A DNA stretch of 64,000 nucleotides from Euwallacea fornicatus (GCF_040115645.1 NC_089541.1:3844001-3908000), one strand, 5' to 3'; shown: positions 1 to 13,587, numbered from the stretch's first letter. Program-made: numbers and translations. Notes: generated by a model from the sequence alone, not told the origin.

Positions 1-3000
1 AGTTTTGGAAATACCGGGACCGGAATTGATATTTTTCCAAAACGAAGTTCTTTTAGCTAGATTTTCGAGCCATCTGACCCTCAAATGAGGCAGATGTTCA
101 GTTTTTAAAGTGATCATTAATCAGCTAATAGAGCTGAGAATCGAACTTGAAAAAATGTAGAACGTTCCTGGAAATTTCGGAATTGGGAAAAAACTAGGGC
201 TTATTAAAGTTTGATTGGTGATGTCTCATAAATCAGTTGAGCAATTTCCCTTAAAAAAATGATATTGATTCTTGGGGTAGTTTTTAAAATTGTATCTAAT
301 TCAAATGGCGTCCACCAAGGTTTTGCTGTACGAGCAGAATTGAATAAAACAAAACCTCTCAATATAAATTTTTATTTAATATACTGCAGGTATACTTTCT
401 TTAACAATAAACATTCAGATAGTTAATCGTAGTTCCTAAATATTGACGAAATATTTTTATAATATGTACTTACAACTTACGACTAGATCTTAGGCCCGGT
501 CATATAATCCATTTAAATTAAGAATAAGACACACACAGTGTTAATGGGGTCAACCCGAACTAACCTTCAGATATACAACCAGGCCACAAAACTGCTACTA
601 TCGCAAAACCATTTCACCCTCATATATTCAACCCCACAACAAATAAATCGTATGATTTGTTATAACAGATTTGTTTTATGTTCTATTGAGCCATTTATAT
701 TTATACATTTAATTCTAGAGGCGGGTATTATATACATAGAATACTTGAGTTCCTTCGTTTAGTTTAAATGTGGAATTTTTAGCATTTATACAGAAGAAAC
801 AATATTGAAGTGTGCAAGTAAATCTGCTTTACGATCGTTCCATTGGTTGCAAATGATTATTACAGATATATGGAAAATTAAATTGAACATAAATCGCCAC
901 AAAATAATACAGGGTTAATCTCAACATATGGTATAAATGGATACAAAATTTAACTCTTTTTGGATAATTATGTTCAATATTACTTTATGCAGGTGCGTAA
1001 ATACGTGCTTTCTTTTCTTTAACTAAATGTGGAAAAGGAATTTTAAAATCTCTTCGACTTTGAATTATCGTTCAGAACTATCGAGGTTCGAGTATTTTTA
1101 GAAGTACCGAAAAAAAGGATAAGAAAGATAGAACGGAAATGATTATGAAAGGAGCGAAAATTATAAAATGAAAAGCAATAAAATCTGTTTTGGAATCAAG
1201 TCCTTAATAATAAATTATAGTGAATACATAAATAAAATGATAATAAAATAAATGCGATTAAAGTAAAATAAAAGCTGAGATGGAAAAAATTTGAGAAAAA
1301 AATTACAGAAATTGTCTATCAAGCATTACAATTGGAATTTAATTAAAATCGGTATGTTTAGAATTTTATACACATAAACCCAAAAAATTCGAAACTTTCA
1401 AACGGTAGAAAACGAATCTTTTTTTCTGTTGGACGCTAAGTATATATGATATGATGACATTTGTAAATTATTTTTTTACTTAAAGAAAACAGTCCAGTAC
1501 AACTTGAATATGGGTAATAACCGTCGAAAGAACTGCTTCTGTTTGTTTTTTTTCTCAATTTACTTTCTGTTATATCTTTTATTGCAATCAATGGAATTTC
1601 CGCAAAGCGAGTGGGATGGTAAATTTTTGCATTTTGTAACTTTAACGTCCTTCACACTTATCTCTGTCCTACCTTGCGTAACTCTTTTCTATCACAATTT
1701 TGGTCGTTCTGAAACATGAATCAAACATAACATAAAATGTTATTATTCAAATTTATTTAAATGAAAGATACTGATGAATCTGCCGTATTTACGCATCTGT
1801 AGAAAATTATTTTATCGCTACTTTCCCCAAAAATTGGTAAGTTTTTTATTCATTTATTCCATATTTATTTTTCATTTAAATCCCATTTTTTGTTTAATAT
1901 GTCCAATTATTTGCTTTATTTCGTTGCTATCGTTGGTGATAAATTGCCACCAGTCGAATGATCGTAAAACAGATTTTGTTTTTTTAATACTTATCTGATG
2001 CTTACTGTAGTCACTTGTGCGTCAGCGTTAAACATTCCATGGTTTTCTCACAGAAAATAATTCTTCTATTTAATTCTCGTTTATATTCGTAACCGTTTAA
2101 CCCGTATTCGAAATTAGGCCATACCAAATGTCTATATGTAGATTTGATGAGTTATTAATTATTAATTTTGAATGTGCGAGTCTCCTTTATCCAGGGAAAA
2201 AGCATATTGGGGCAACATAATGTAACTAATTAATTAACCACCGTAAGTTCTCAGTCTATTCGTCCCAATGATGCTTTGCAACTTTCTCCATAAATTATTT
2301 CCGGATTCAGAAAGGTTATAAAATTAAGTAATTAACTTCCGTTTAATAAAATTAAACGCAAATGAATGAAGGCGTAATTTAGGTATCCGCAGAGACTTAA
2401 CAAGGGTCCGTGTAGTATTAGCTGATAAGCGGAGCTGCCTATAATTTTCGGCTAATGGCTTTGGGGTTCTTTCGTATACCGGTCTCTTGTGTGTTTATCG
2501 GACGACGACAATGTAAAGCTCTCGAATCCTTTAAACTATGGACTGGCCACGTTATTTCATTTATCTAGCCCGGATATCGGTCGAACAGTTGTGGGAATAG
2601 TTTGGCTTATGCTAAAACGGTAAGTGCATCTGAGAACTAAATTCGTACTATGCTATAAAATGCTGCTGTGAGAATATGTTGCGGAATAACTTTCACCAAT
2701 AAATATCGACAGGTTGAATTTTCATGTCCAGAGTAGCAATCAGCATCATATACGGTAAATATAAGTTTCACAATAAAAGAGAGCTAGCTTCGGGTTAATT
2801 TTTTTTTAGCTCGGAACGAGAGGAATTAGGAGGATGTGTATTTGCCGTGAAGAATTCCTAGCTTGCCAAAAATCTCCAGATTATGTGGATTGCCACACGA
2901 TGGATCCGGTCTTCTCTGACTCCGTTTGATTGGAGTTTTGGTGCTCTAATGCTTTTCATTCACATTCAGTTCAAATATACAACAGCTCTTATCGACAATA

Positions 3001-3018
3001 GGAAAGTTTTTCTCTCGT
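1..3018. other. Non-coding, nothing recognised
   Basis: AT-rich. Short open frames near 1504-1998 are T-rich and hydrophobic without family resemblance. An inverted pair TTGAACATAA (885) and TTATGTTCAA (968) brackets about 80 bp and may be a tiny MITE remnant. This stretch could hold the missing last beat exon, but I could not see it. Confidence 0.5.
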
Positions 3019-3038
3019 CACACACACACACACACACA
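3019..3038. repeat. Dinucleotide microsatellite (CA)10
   Basis: Ten uninterrupted CA units, followed by TACGTTTATACACACAG. Confidence 0.95.
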
Positions 3039-3878
3039 TACGTTTATACACACAGAGAAGATAAAGAACTAAACACTTCAAGGGAAATGTAAAGACATTG
3101 ATGCGCCAGTATCGGCAAGACAAACGGTTGGAAGCACGCCAAGAAATCGCCCTCATCATAAAGGAAAATTATACTGGAAAAAATTTAAAAAAAACTGTGA
3201 TGGCGCAAAAAACAAACTTCATTGGTGCCATCTATGAAGATGGTACGACACGTTGCATAAAGATATGGCTGGTGCATAGACTGGACACTTTCAGATAGCC
3301 TTCAGTACTTTGGCCATTGGTTAATTTGGTGAACATAAGGGGAATTTTGTGAATGATTTCAACGAAAATAATTGTAACAACCTATTGGGCCACACGTACA
3401 ACCTAATTATGGACAGAGAATATGATGGAGCATTAGCGTGCATATCAAAAACACAGTGACGCAAAAAGACAAATTAAAAAGTAAAATTTAAGAAGGTTTA
3501 ACTCTTGAAATTCACGAACACATAGTAAACTAGCTGAATAACTGTTTTATAAACAGACAAAGATTGCAGCAAATTCAGGCCAGGTGGAAAGGCAATAGTT
3601 AAAACTGGACCATTCTGAATCCTCGTTGCCTCACTAGACGAATAAGACAATTTCGGTTTCTTTTCCCTTCACCCACTTTATCAGAACATTTCGAAATGTA
3701 ATTTTTTCTCAGTCCTTTTTCTCGCATTTTATGAATGATTACTTATGTATGGGTGTACGTATTTTCGTCACAGCGACAGAAAGGCCAAGCGGTCGACAGT
3801 TTTTTGCCTTAGAAATAAAGATTTTTTATGATATTACTTCTTCTATTCTATATTATTTATTTTAATAATAACGACATA

Positions 3879-4657
3879 CAGAGTTTAAATAAAAAAAAAG
3901 GACAAATATTAAAGAGTGATTTTACATTCGAAAATATTAAGAAAGTTCGTTTAAACATGGGCCCTCAAAAGCCCCCTAACGACCCTTTGAAGATGGCCCT
4001 CAATAAATGCGGAAACGCATATAAAACCTAGGAGGAGGAGGAGGGAGCTACATTGCTTAACATATTCTTGTACCATTCAACGTTGATGTCAATATTAACA
4101 TCGAAATAAGATTTCTTCTCTAAAATTATACACGAAAGGTACTCTTGAAAAATTGTCGTAAGACGAACCTTTCAACAGATGTGGCGCTTTAAAGGAAACA
4201 TTGCAAGGTAAGAAACTGAAATTACGTAGTGAAATTGTCTGGTAAAACAAAACTTTTTTTTAATGGAAGTTACGAAACGATATCAAAGGTTAAGGAACGA
4301 GTGCAAAATCAATTAAAAAATTTCACTCGGCTTCTCACCTTGCAATATTTTTTTTAAAGCGGCATATCTCTTAAACGGTTTGCCCTATATTTTATCAAGA
4401 GTACCTTTTCTATGTAATTTTAGATAATAAATTATATTTCGAAATCGAATTATCATAAAAATTAAAGAATACAGAAATATGTTAAGTACACTTAGTCCCC
4501 CACCCCCTCTAGTTCCGCATTTCTTGGAGACCACCTTCGAGGAATCGCAGCTCCCTTAGGACGATTTTGTGGACCTATGTTTATATCAACTTTCCTTCAT
4601 ATTTTCGAATACAAAGTCAGTACTTAAAATATGCCCCCTTGTTTCATTTACACCCTG
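3879..4657. mobile_element. Palindromic foldback element, family A copy 1 (779 bp)
   Basis: TA-flanked; left CAGAGTTTAAATAAAA, right TTTCATTTACACCCTG. Internal segments mirror each other: ATTCGAAAATATTAAG near 3928 against CATATTTTCGAATACA near 4598, and GCAAGGTAAGAAACTG near 4203 against TCTCACCTTGCAATAT near 4335. The same family as 25667-26456. No protein-coding content, so a non-autonomous Tc1/mariner-type MITE is likely. Confidence 0.8.
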
Positions 4658-4659
4658 TA

Positions 4660-6256
4660 TATTGCTTTTATTTTTAATAAACTTATACACTAACTGCTTT
4701 ATGCATTACTTACCCGATATTCATCTATCTGACGAACTTTGAAGATAAGCTTATTGCTTCCCTTCGTGGCGTGATGATGACTAACGACGAGAAAACTTTG
4801 ATTAAAAATGTGAAACTTCAAAGAAAAACTCGCGAAATCAGGAAGCAATTCCTAGCAACCACATTTTTACGGAACGAGGGCAATTACTTTAAACCTAAAT
4901 TTACAGTGACTAAACCTCTCCAAAACCACAGGAATATTGTTCCTGACGTCATATTTACTCGAGTATTAGACTGAAACTTCATTTTGAAAATCCGGCACGG
5001 CAGTAAACAGGGCTCGTACCTTAAACGGGGCTGTCCATGGTTTAGGGGATTTTCCAGGGATTAGCTACGTCGTCGAACGCCAAAACCTATTCTCCCTCAC
5101 ACATTAATATGTTTGGGTTGAGGAGGGTTATGAGCAGTCGTAACTCAATATTAGCTTCCGAAATTCTGTTACATACCTCTGCCCTGGTTCTGTCCTCTAT
5201 TTTCACACAAATGGAAAGTCTGAACGTAAATGGAAGACTTAATACACTAAGTTAGGTTTCAATTCTCGGTAAATGTACCTCTGAGCGCATGATAAGACTA
5301 ATTAGATAGCCTGGGGAAGACATGGGATGAAACACATTCCAAGACCCACATATCATTTGAGTAATTTATATTCATCATACACCAGAGCATGCAGTGTAAA
5401 TAATCCCAATCGAGCAGATGTTTCAATCGTGAATTCCACAAGAGATTTAACAGAGTAACACTAACTCGCGTTTCTCCTTCAGCAGCATTTCCCTTTGGGC
5501 AACTCGGAGGTCCTTTGTGAAAATGACATCCTCTGGCTGCTTATGAAAATCAATAAATGTATGTAAATCTTGCGTGCTGAGATGACTGCTTGTTATGTAA
5601 ATGTGGGATAGTTTATGTATGTGCCTGCTTTAAGATGTCGGGACGTCGAAAAAGAAGCTTCTGCTTTGTGACGAACAACAATTGGGCCAGGAAAATGCCT
5701 CCGTTTAAAGCCGGATATTATGTAATTCGAGACTGGAATTTTCTTTCTATTCATGAGATGTACTGAGATTATGGTAATTTAGGGGGTTGTCATAAATTGG
5801 AGCAAAAATCCACATAAGAATAGTTGATGAATCTATAGAACAGAAGAGCTCAATTCCCTAAGGCAGTTCAGTTCGATGCTATAAAAGATCCTTTTATACG
5901 CAAAACTGAAAATTGTTGGTTATTTCACATTTTTCTCGTCGATTTATATTTTGAAACATAACGTTATTGAGTATGATTGAAAGTTTATTTCACGAGATTT
6001 GTGTAGAATTTAGTATATGTCATTTCTAGATCAGGGCAGTAGTCCTCATATTAAAATTTATAGAAACTTCTCAATCTCCATTTCTTAGAGAAATGTTAAT
6101 CACGACTGCAATTGACCTTCGACAAGAGTAACAATTTTCGAAATTTCCGTCAGTCGCGGCTCGTTCGTTAGAGTGGAATGAGTGACCTTTCAAAAATTAA
6201 GTAGAAAAGCGTTGTGCATGTTTTAGAATTTTAGTTCATTGCTAAAACAAATGTGT
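4660..6256. other. Non-coding, nothing recognised
   Basis: No family-like protein segments or clear repeats were seen on either strand. Confidence 0.5.
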
Positions 6257-6295
6257 CATCAAAAACACATCTAAGTGTTAGGTGTGTTTTTGATG
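6257..6295. other. Short hairpin, 16-bp stem and 7-base loop
   Basis: CATCAAAAACACATCT (6257-6272) and AGGTGTGTTTTTGATG (6280-6295) pair at 16 positions with one G-T type mismatch. The loop is AAGTGTT. It could be a small MITE core; it is too short for a confident microRNA precursor. Confidence 0.6.
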
Positions 6296-6790
6296 TATTT
6301 AAGCTCAGTAAATTTAATATCCATGCATGTAACAAACGCAACTAAGAAACACTACAAAATTTACTAAACAAATTCTGGAGGAAATGCCCTTCTGGAATCA
6401 AATTACATGTGTATTATAACAAAAAATTACTAATGTATTTTAGCAGCAAATAACCTGATAAATGTGCATATTTGTGACGGCCTTTTTAACATTAATGGCC
6501 CTAACGGCTAGCATCTGTTAAGGATTCTTAACGTTTGCCGTCCATTAAGAGCAATTTATCATGTGCATATTGAGGTATGTTAAATGTAAATAAGAGTATG
6601 GGGTAACGATGAAATACTTCTCTGATATAAACCCTATTTAATGGCCACATTAAGAACGCAGCAGGGTATCTCGGTATCGGCTGGCTGCCTGCACTTGCTG
6701 CACGTCTTTTAAAGGGGCCCTGAGAGTTTTCGCATGACAACAAATGCTCGTGCAATTGCAGCTATCAACCGAAATCTCTGTCAACAGCCG

Positions 6791-6885
6791 TCTCGTCTCG
6801 TCTCGTCTCGTCTCGTCTCGTCTCGTCTCGTCTCGTTTCGTCTCGTCTCGTTTCGTCTCGTCTCGTTTCGTCTCGTCTCGTCTCG
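6791..6885. repeat. Pentanucleotide microsatellite, 19 units of TCTCG
   Basis: Nineteen 5-bp units. Units 10, 13 and 16 are TTTCG, so the last part forms a 15-bp higher-order unit (TTTCG TCTCG TCTCG) repeated three times. Open frames across it only translate the repeat. Confidence 0.97.
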
Positions 6886-7034
6886 TCATCTGCGATCGCA
6901 CGCGACTTGTTTTCTGCCAGTAACGTGCGTTATTTATTTGTTTTGATTTGATAGTTTTTGTTCTATCTTTTTTTGACATAGAGGGTGATGCATTAACAAT
7001 AGGATAACCGAAAGTTGATTGTTTCGAATATATA

Positions 7035-7530
7035 CAGTGTGTTAAAAGTTAAAATTTCAATTACGTTTTGTGCCAATGCTCTGAAAACATCTAGGTTGGT
7101 CACTTGAAAATTTGTAAAGTTATGTTTTTTTAGGGGAGGAATTATGTCTTCTAGAAATTGAAAATACACTTGCTTTGTTTTGCGTTTAATTTCTCGTATT
7201 ATCATTTTTAGACATAGTGTCCGTTAAATAAACCTTTTTCCAAAAACGGTTCGAGATTTTGAAATGAAACAATAATACATCGTTAATGGAAAAATAATTG
7301 TTTTTTCAGATTTAGAATCGAATTTCATGTTAGACATGCCAGGTAAAACGTTATTACCTGTAAATTCTGTAAAGTTAACTGTAAATAATGCTCTGTCTTA
7401 ATAACGCGAAAATTGCAAAGCTTATTTCGTTTTTTACCTAAAAAAACGTAACTACAAATTTTCAAGCATCTGACTTAGTTATTTCCAAATAAGGCCAAAA
7501 AAAATTAAAATTTTAACTTTCAATACCCTG
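7035..7530. mobile_element. MITE-like element with inverted ends (496 bp), inside a wider palindrome
   Basis: Ends CAGTGTGTTAAAAGTTAAAA and TTTTAACTTTCAATACCCTG between TA dinucleotides. The arms also share CTTGAAAATTTGTAAAG and its mirror near 7445-7465. Outside it the flanks are themselves inverted (AGTTGATTGTTTCGAATA at 7013-7030 against TCTGAAACAATCAACTGT at 7534-7551), so it sits at the middle of another palindrome. Confidence 0.75.
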
Positions 7531-7633
7531 TATATCTGAAACAATCAACTGTCGGATAGAGCATATTTTCTCCAATTGTCACCATTTGACTTGTAGTATC
7601 TCTAGCTTTTCGTTGCCTTATTGTTAATGTATG

Positions 7634-9432
7634 TGAATGTTTGCACACGTTTTTGCTAATTTTTAAATGAATTTCTAGTCACAATGCTGCCGTAAAAGCT
7701 GCCACTGATTCCCATGTGCGTTTAGTATTCTGTTTCAGCTCAAACCGGAGACTGATAAACTTATCGCTTATGAGGTACTTAACATGAAGCACTTAGAGGG
7801 ATGAAGGCTTATTCTCAGTTTATCATTTATATTGAGAACTAGTACAAATTGAGAAAAATTTTAGCATAGAAAATTGCAAAGGAAAAGGTGCTATTTAAAT
7901 AAGTAAACGATAAAAGTAGGGCATGAAGGGCCAATAAGGTTTCACCTAGGGAGCCCGCTCTTCCTTAAAGAGGTTCAAGATTGAGCGCTGGGTCGAGAAG
8001 TGGTGATTAACAAAGCCATCAAATGGGACGTGGTGGATTCAGTTCATATAACGTAACGGGCCTTGATGGTATAATCCTTGCAATGTTGCCGAAGGGACTG
8101 GACACAGACCTTCAAGCATGGTGAATGGCTGTCTCTTTTCGCTTTTCAGTCCACGCACGTGTTACATACAAGAAAAGCAATTTCTGTATAACATTTAAGT
8201 TCCATATTTCAGCTTAAATTTTCATGTTAAATCGGGTAAAATAGGTAGATAAGCGTTTTGTCTATCTCATAGGCTCATCGCTTATTCTGGCAAGGTTTAG
8301 GACCCAGTCATTGCTTCTTCCTTACATCAAGGGCGGGTAAAATTGGTAAAACTTTAAATTAGAAATTTAACTTAAAGGAATCCCTAAGTTTTGCTTAGAA
8401 AAAAGTTCATTAATGGAGGAATTGCGATTTAATCATTAGCGCAATGTTTCTGAATATTAATCTCAACATGACTTCAATGTGTTTTTTCACTTTTGCTGCT
8501 GAGTCTAAAGTACCAATAATGTGCCCTACATTTCTCATAAATGTGGAGAACGCCCTAGTTACCTTTTAAGCACAGCTTTAACAAAGTAAACTTTAAAGGG
8601 CTCAATAAGTTATCTTATGACATTCATTGTCGATAATTTTTACATTATGTACATCGATCACATTGTTCAAACCTATGACTAATATATTACAAACGGGAAA
8701 CATTTATCTTATTACATCGCTATTATTGATTGGTTAGGTCTTTGTGTAAATTATTGCCAGATTTTACAAAAATTTAAAAACCAGTGGGGCAGACGCAAAA
8801 CATTAGAAATCTCATTTCCTACATTTCGATTAAATGTTGCGTCACTGCTTCACTGATTCAGTTAAAATTATTCATTAATACCTAGCTAAATAGGAATATT
8901 ATTATTTGAAATTGGTTTTAAAATTACATTAAATTCCAATGCATATTTCTGCAACGGAATGAGCGGAAAAACAAACTGGGAATTAACAGACCTAAAGTAG
9001 ATTCGTTGTAATTTTAATTCAACCACTTAAAAACTTAACAGTTGTTGCAACAGTTGATTTAGTGTTCGTTGTTAATTGTTCCAAATTGTTAAAAAATAAT
9101 TATTATATCATTCTCTATCACTCAGTGCTAAACTTAAACGTAACTTGCGTTTGGAAATATGCATTGTTGTCTGGTAAAACTAAAGGAAATAACACAGTCT
9201 CTTATTCTAAGGTCGCAATCAAGTTTCCTCTTCCCTTTCTTTTATTCACTAAAGCAAACTTCACTAAGTCATCGGAACACAACTTTCGAAATGGACGACA
9301 GCACACAAAAGAACATCGTTATGTTGGGAATAGTCGACCTCCATCTGGCACTGTTTCCAGGCTCTGAAACAAAAGTTTTATTTTACACAGAAGGTAAATG
9401 TCGCTTCTAAATTGGTTCCTGAATGATGATCA
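7634..9432. other. Non-coding, nothing recognised
   Basis: A slightly GC-richer patch near 7980-8160 has no recognisable coding frame. The rest is AT-rich. Confidence 0.45.
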
Positions 9433-9434
9433 TA

Positions 9435-11480
9435 CCGGGTGGCCGTTTGAAAACGAAACACGCGCAGCGCTGAACAGCAAAGAGAATTTATGAAAAAACT
9501 CTCGGACACGCAAAACTTATTTTTGAGGGGGAAACATTTTAGGCTAATTGGGACTTCCCTATCTGCGACCCCTCAAGCGAGAGGGTGTTCATCTCCAAAA
9601 TCTTAAATGGAAGAGAGGGTCGAGTACTTTACGACCCTCCGAGTTTCAAGCCTCTGCTATCAACACAACCAAGACGCCGGCTTCCTAAAATGCGCAAATT
9701 CAGTTATCCACGTTCATTTATTTTACCTTTTCAACTTTACTACGATAAGTTCAGTGCTATTTCCTTTATTTTGTTTTTATTATGCAAAAAAAAGGGATCT
9801 TTTCTAAGTACTAGTAAAACACGAGGAATTATTTTTTTGTTATTTATCCGAAAATGTAACCGGACTACATTTCAGCATTAAAAGTATCGGCGAAAGAAGA
9901 GCGATAATATTTCGTTGGGTTCTATATTTTAAGTGATACTTAATAGAACCGAAAGTAATGTAATAAATATGGCATACTCAATTGCTGAAAGGGTACAAAT
10001 AATATTGCTTTCTTTTGGAAACAATGGAAATACTAATAGAACGGGTCAAATCTCCAATGAATTACATCAAGACCATTTTAGTTACGTTCATCGAAATATG
10101 TTTTGGATTTAGCGCAATAAATTCGATAAACTCGATCGGTAAAAAATAAAAGTGTCAAGCTGAAAATGCGGTTGTGAGTGAGGCTACCAAGGTGCCGGTT
10201 TTGGAACACGTTTTTTAACACTTTACATTAAATACAAAAAAATTGGAGGTGGTACCTCATATCAAGCGTATGAGCATTCTAGTGATTTCAAAAAATATAT
10301 AAATTTCATCCGTACAAAATACATCTAATGCAAGAACTTAATGAGGATGGTGTTGACAGGCGTTTGCAATTTTATAGAAGCTAGTCAGAACGGACTCTAA
10401 ATGATCAACAATTCCTCTTTAATGTATGTTTCTCAGACAAATTCTTGAACGGTGCCATGAATCGGCGTAACTACCGTTACATATCTGATGAGAACCTTAC
10501 AATTATTCACCGCAAAAATTGAATGTTTGGGCTGGAGTTTTGCTGATCCTTTGCAAGGCAAAATGGCAATTTTACTGGACAACGGTATTTTGAGTTATTG
10601 AAAAACGCCATTTATCCGGCATTAATAGGGATAATTTGAAACGATAATCAATACCTAGAAAATTATTTGATACTTCAGCCAAACGGTGCGGCATCTCATT
10701 ATGCACTGACTGTTCGGCAGTATTTAGATCAACCGTTTAATGGGAAATGGATTGGAAGAAGAGAGCTCATGGAGTGGCCTCCCCGTTGTTCAGACTTAAA
10801 TCCATTGGATTATTTTTTACGGGGTTACTTAAAAAGTAGCATCTATGTCCCCGAACCAGCACCTTTGGATGGCTTACGCTAGCGGACAATTAACGAGTGT
10901 AATCAAATCACTCCACAGATTCTTCAAAATGTTCGACGGCGGTTTGAACAAAATCAATATTTTATGAAGATCGAAGGTCCGAAGTTCCAACATTTACTTG
11001 TAATAACTCGACTTTTACGCACAGAACGTAAAACGTAATCTCTATTTTTGTGTCAGAATCTAATTAAACTTAAGTAAAACCGTTGTAAGTTGTTAAGTAA
11101 ATGTTTATTGCGCCTGCGTAAAGACCACTGTTTTCTACTGCATTATTTAACTTTTATCCGAATATTTTTTGTTACCGCAGTACAGTGGAACAAGTAAAAT
11201 AATTGAACGTAAAAAACTGAATTTACCTACCCTTGGGAAGCCATTATTTTGGTTGTTTTGATTGCAGAAACTCAAAACACGGCGTTTATAAAGGGGCCTC
11301 TTGGGTTTTAGATTTTGGAATTAAACATCCTTCCACTTAAGAGGTTGCAAAGGGAGGAGTACGAAGCAGTCTAACATGTTTCCCCTTAAAAATAAGTTTT
11401 ACGTACCTCAGCGTTTTTTTATTATAAATTCTCTTAGCTCTTGTGAATTGAGCCTGTTTTGTTGTTAAACGACCACCCTG
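9435..11480 (+). mobile_element. Tc1/mariner-superfamily transposon with long terminal inverted repeats (2.05 kb)
   Basis: The left end CCGGGTGGCCGTTTGAAAAC and the right end, read in reverse as CAGGGTGGTCGTTTAACAAC, start an inverted repeat that can be followed for at least 110 bp (shared GAGAATTTAT, AAAACTTATTTTT, GGGGAAACAT). Both ends abut TA (9433-9434 and 11481-11482). The interior holds a decayed transposase on the plus strand. The long inverted repeats are unlike the short ones of classic mariner elements. Confidence 0.88.
9969..11035 (+). pseudogene. Transposase relic, Tc1/mariner superfamily (DDE/D endonuclease)
   Basis: Begins MAYSIAERVQIILL, the typical start of this insect transposase group. 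Later pieces are MQELNEDGVDRRLQF near 10330, FSDK near 10433 (first catalytic Asp), and an open stretch at 10667-10882 containing QPNGAASHYA, GKWIGRRELMEWPPR and SDLNPLDYFLRGYLKS. The second catalytic Asp (normally QDGA) is replaced by Asn (QPNGA). Frameshifts and stops separate the pieces, so the copy is inactive. The C-terminal part runs to about 11035. Confidence 0.88.
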
Positions 11481-11482
11481 TA

Positions 11483-13587
11483 TATTTTGTCTAAATGAGT
11501 TTCAGAAAAATGCGGAGATAACAGTTTATTTTAAGCAGCTGCTCCAATCCAGTGTTACCTTTAAATGTAGTTATGACACTTAAGTATTAATTGCTCCTAT
11601 TTAGAGAACTCAATAGTATAACCGTTTTGTTCGTAATGAACTCCTGCAGGAATAGTTCCCTCTACCAAGACATACCACAAACAATGAACAATAAGTTACC
11701 GTTCACATCACATAAACTCTGCTGCATACTTGCTAAAATAGTTCCAAGGGACTGAGTATCATGTTAATTGGCAAAATTAGATTGCATTAAATTTGCTTTT
11801 GAACCTGGTTGTTGCATTCCTCCTTAAAGACAATCATCGCTAAGTAAATTTAAATTACGGCATTTGATATTACTAGAATAGCTCTACAGGTAGAATTAAT
11901 AACCGGTACTGGATCCTCGCTTCGGTTAGTAGTCTCGAATGAATGAGTAATATCGGTCAAAATAGGAATTTGTGTATAAAGTTTGACAAACGCTAATACA
12001 AGACATGTAAATCCTATTGCATTGTAGTATTAATTACCTACATGGAAAGAGCAAAATATACCCCCTTTATCCCCTTAACGTCTCATCAAAAAGTCTCTCC
12101 TAAACAAGCAGCTTCCCAGTAAAGTAGATTTATCACCTTTAGCTTTAATGACAACCTTAACTAACCCAAACTAAAGTCATTAAAGCAAGTTTGAAAACAC
12201 CCATCTCGGAATAAGTGAAAAACTTTATAGCCGAGATAATGAACGTCCATATGGCACGGTTTGCCCAGAATCTAATAAAATTTATCTGGAGCAGCACGAT
12301 ATTGGAAGGGCGACTCTTTAAAATAAAGCAAGAAAATTCGATTATTTAAGGAGTTTTAAAATTTGTTTGGGGTACTCAGGTTGCATATCTAATGAACTGT
12401 ATGAGAACTAAGGAGATAATTCAAGACTCACAATGGAAGCTTCAGGGTCATGTTCTAACGATCAAATTCAATTCGATTGAAGTTCGAGTGAATGATGGGC
12501 TTAATTTTCCAAAGAAGAAAATATAAATTTGTTTTGGATCGAGTAAAAGGACACCTCATTGAGCAAGCGCAGAGATGACTCTCGAGATAGAAAAAAAAGA
12601 TGTGATTTTTGCATATTGGACAGAAGAAAAGAGTTACGACACGTAATCTTCCTTCATCACGGAATTAACTTCATGGTGAAATAAGTTAATTTCTCGCTTG
12701 GTGAATAGCTCTTCTAACAAAAATTCATTAACATTTTTCGAGGTTGTGTGTTGAATTAAGATTTTCGGTCTCGTCACTAAATGTTGAATTTAAATCATTT
12801 TCCATTCCCTTCATATCCTTTTTGTTTCACTTCCTCTGGGACCCCTCATTTAGTTCGGTCTCTCGCTTCGTCGTTTTATTTTTCTCTGACTAGAATTTTT
12901 GATACACACAGGCGATCTTAATCAAAACTCTCGCAAAATCACAATCTTTGCATTCTGTATCAGATCTATTTCAATTATCATCTTGTTATTTTCCGCCTTG
13001 TGGTTCTTTACTTCGGAATGTTTATAGTGTTATATATATAGATAGCACACGATTGTGTGCTACTTATAATTCCCTGTGTGCATATTCCTGATTGGTATAT
13101 CGGAGGACGCGAATAAATTTTCTTCAGTTTCGATGTCTTTTTTGGCTTCTTTTTACGCTCTGTTACGGAAATTGAGATCTTCGTTTGCAGACCATTAACC
13201 TGGAAGATATGTCGACAGAGAAATGATAACCGCAAAAGACATCACGTGAAGTATACGAAATATGCACACATGCCCAAGAGTTTGAAATATTGAGAATTCA
13301 AATATGTATACCCTTCGTTACTGATGAGGGTAGAATTGATCTGGTCTACGATTTAAGAATAATGGTGTAGAGCGCCCCAGGAAGACAGACCCTACTGAAA
13401 ATATGTCAAACTCGTGTCCCTTTTGAAGGTGAAAGAGTTATGTTTTAGGGTGGAATTATGAAAGAAGTACGTACTCTTTTACTGGTCCTGAAGTGAAAAA
13501 TCTGTTGTATTGTTTTCATCAAGAATGTTTTATGTTCAATTGTGCGTTTATTTCGAGGAGCAGTGTGTAAAAAATTGATTTTTATAT
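11483..13587. other. Non-coding, nothing recognised
   Basis: No conserved protein motifs were seen. AATTAACTTCATGG near 12663 with AAGTTAAT after it makes a short stem only. Confidence 0.45.
13043..13061. other. Short perfect hairpin
   Basis: TAGCACA and TGTGCTA-type arms around a 4-5 base centre (TAGCACACGATTGTGTGCTA). No function is suggested by the context. Confidence 0.4.

Noticed and set aside
1504..1998. Two hydrophobic open frames on the plus strand
   Set aside because: T-rich low-complexity sequence, no recognisable family and no splice context.
6650..6979. Arg/Asp/Glu-repeat protein on the minus strand and Ser/Arg/Leu repeat on the plus strand
   Set aside because: Both only translate the TCTCG microsatellite.
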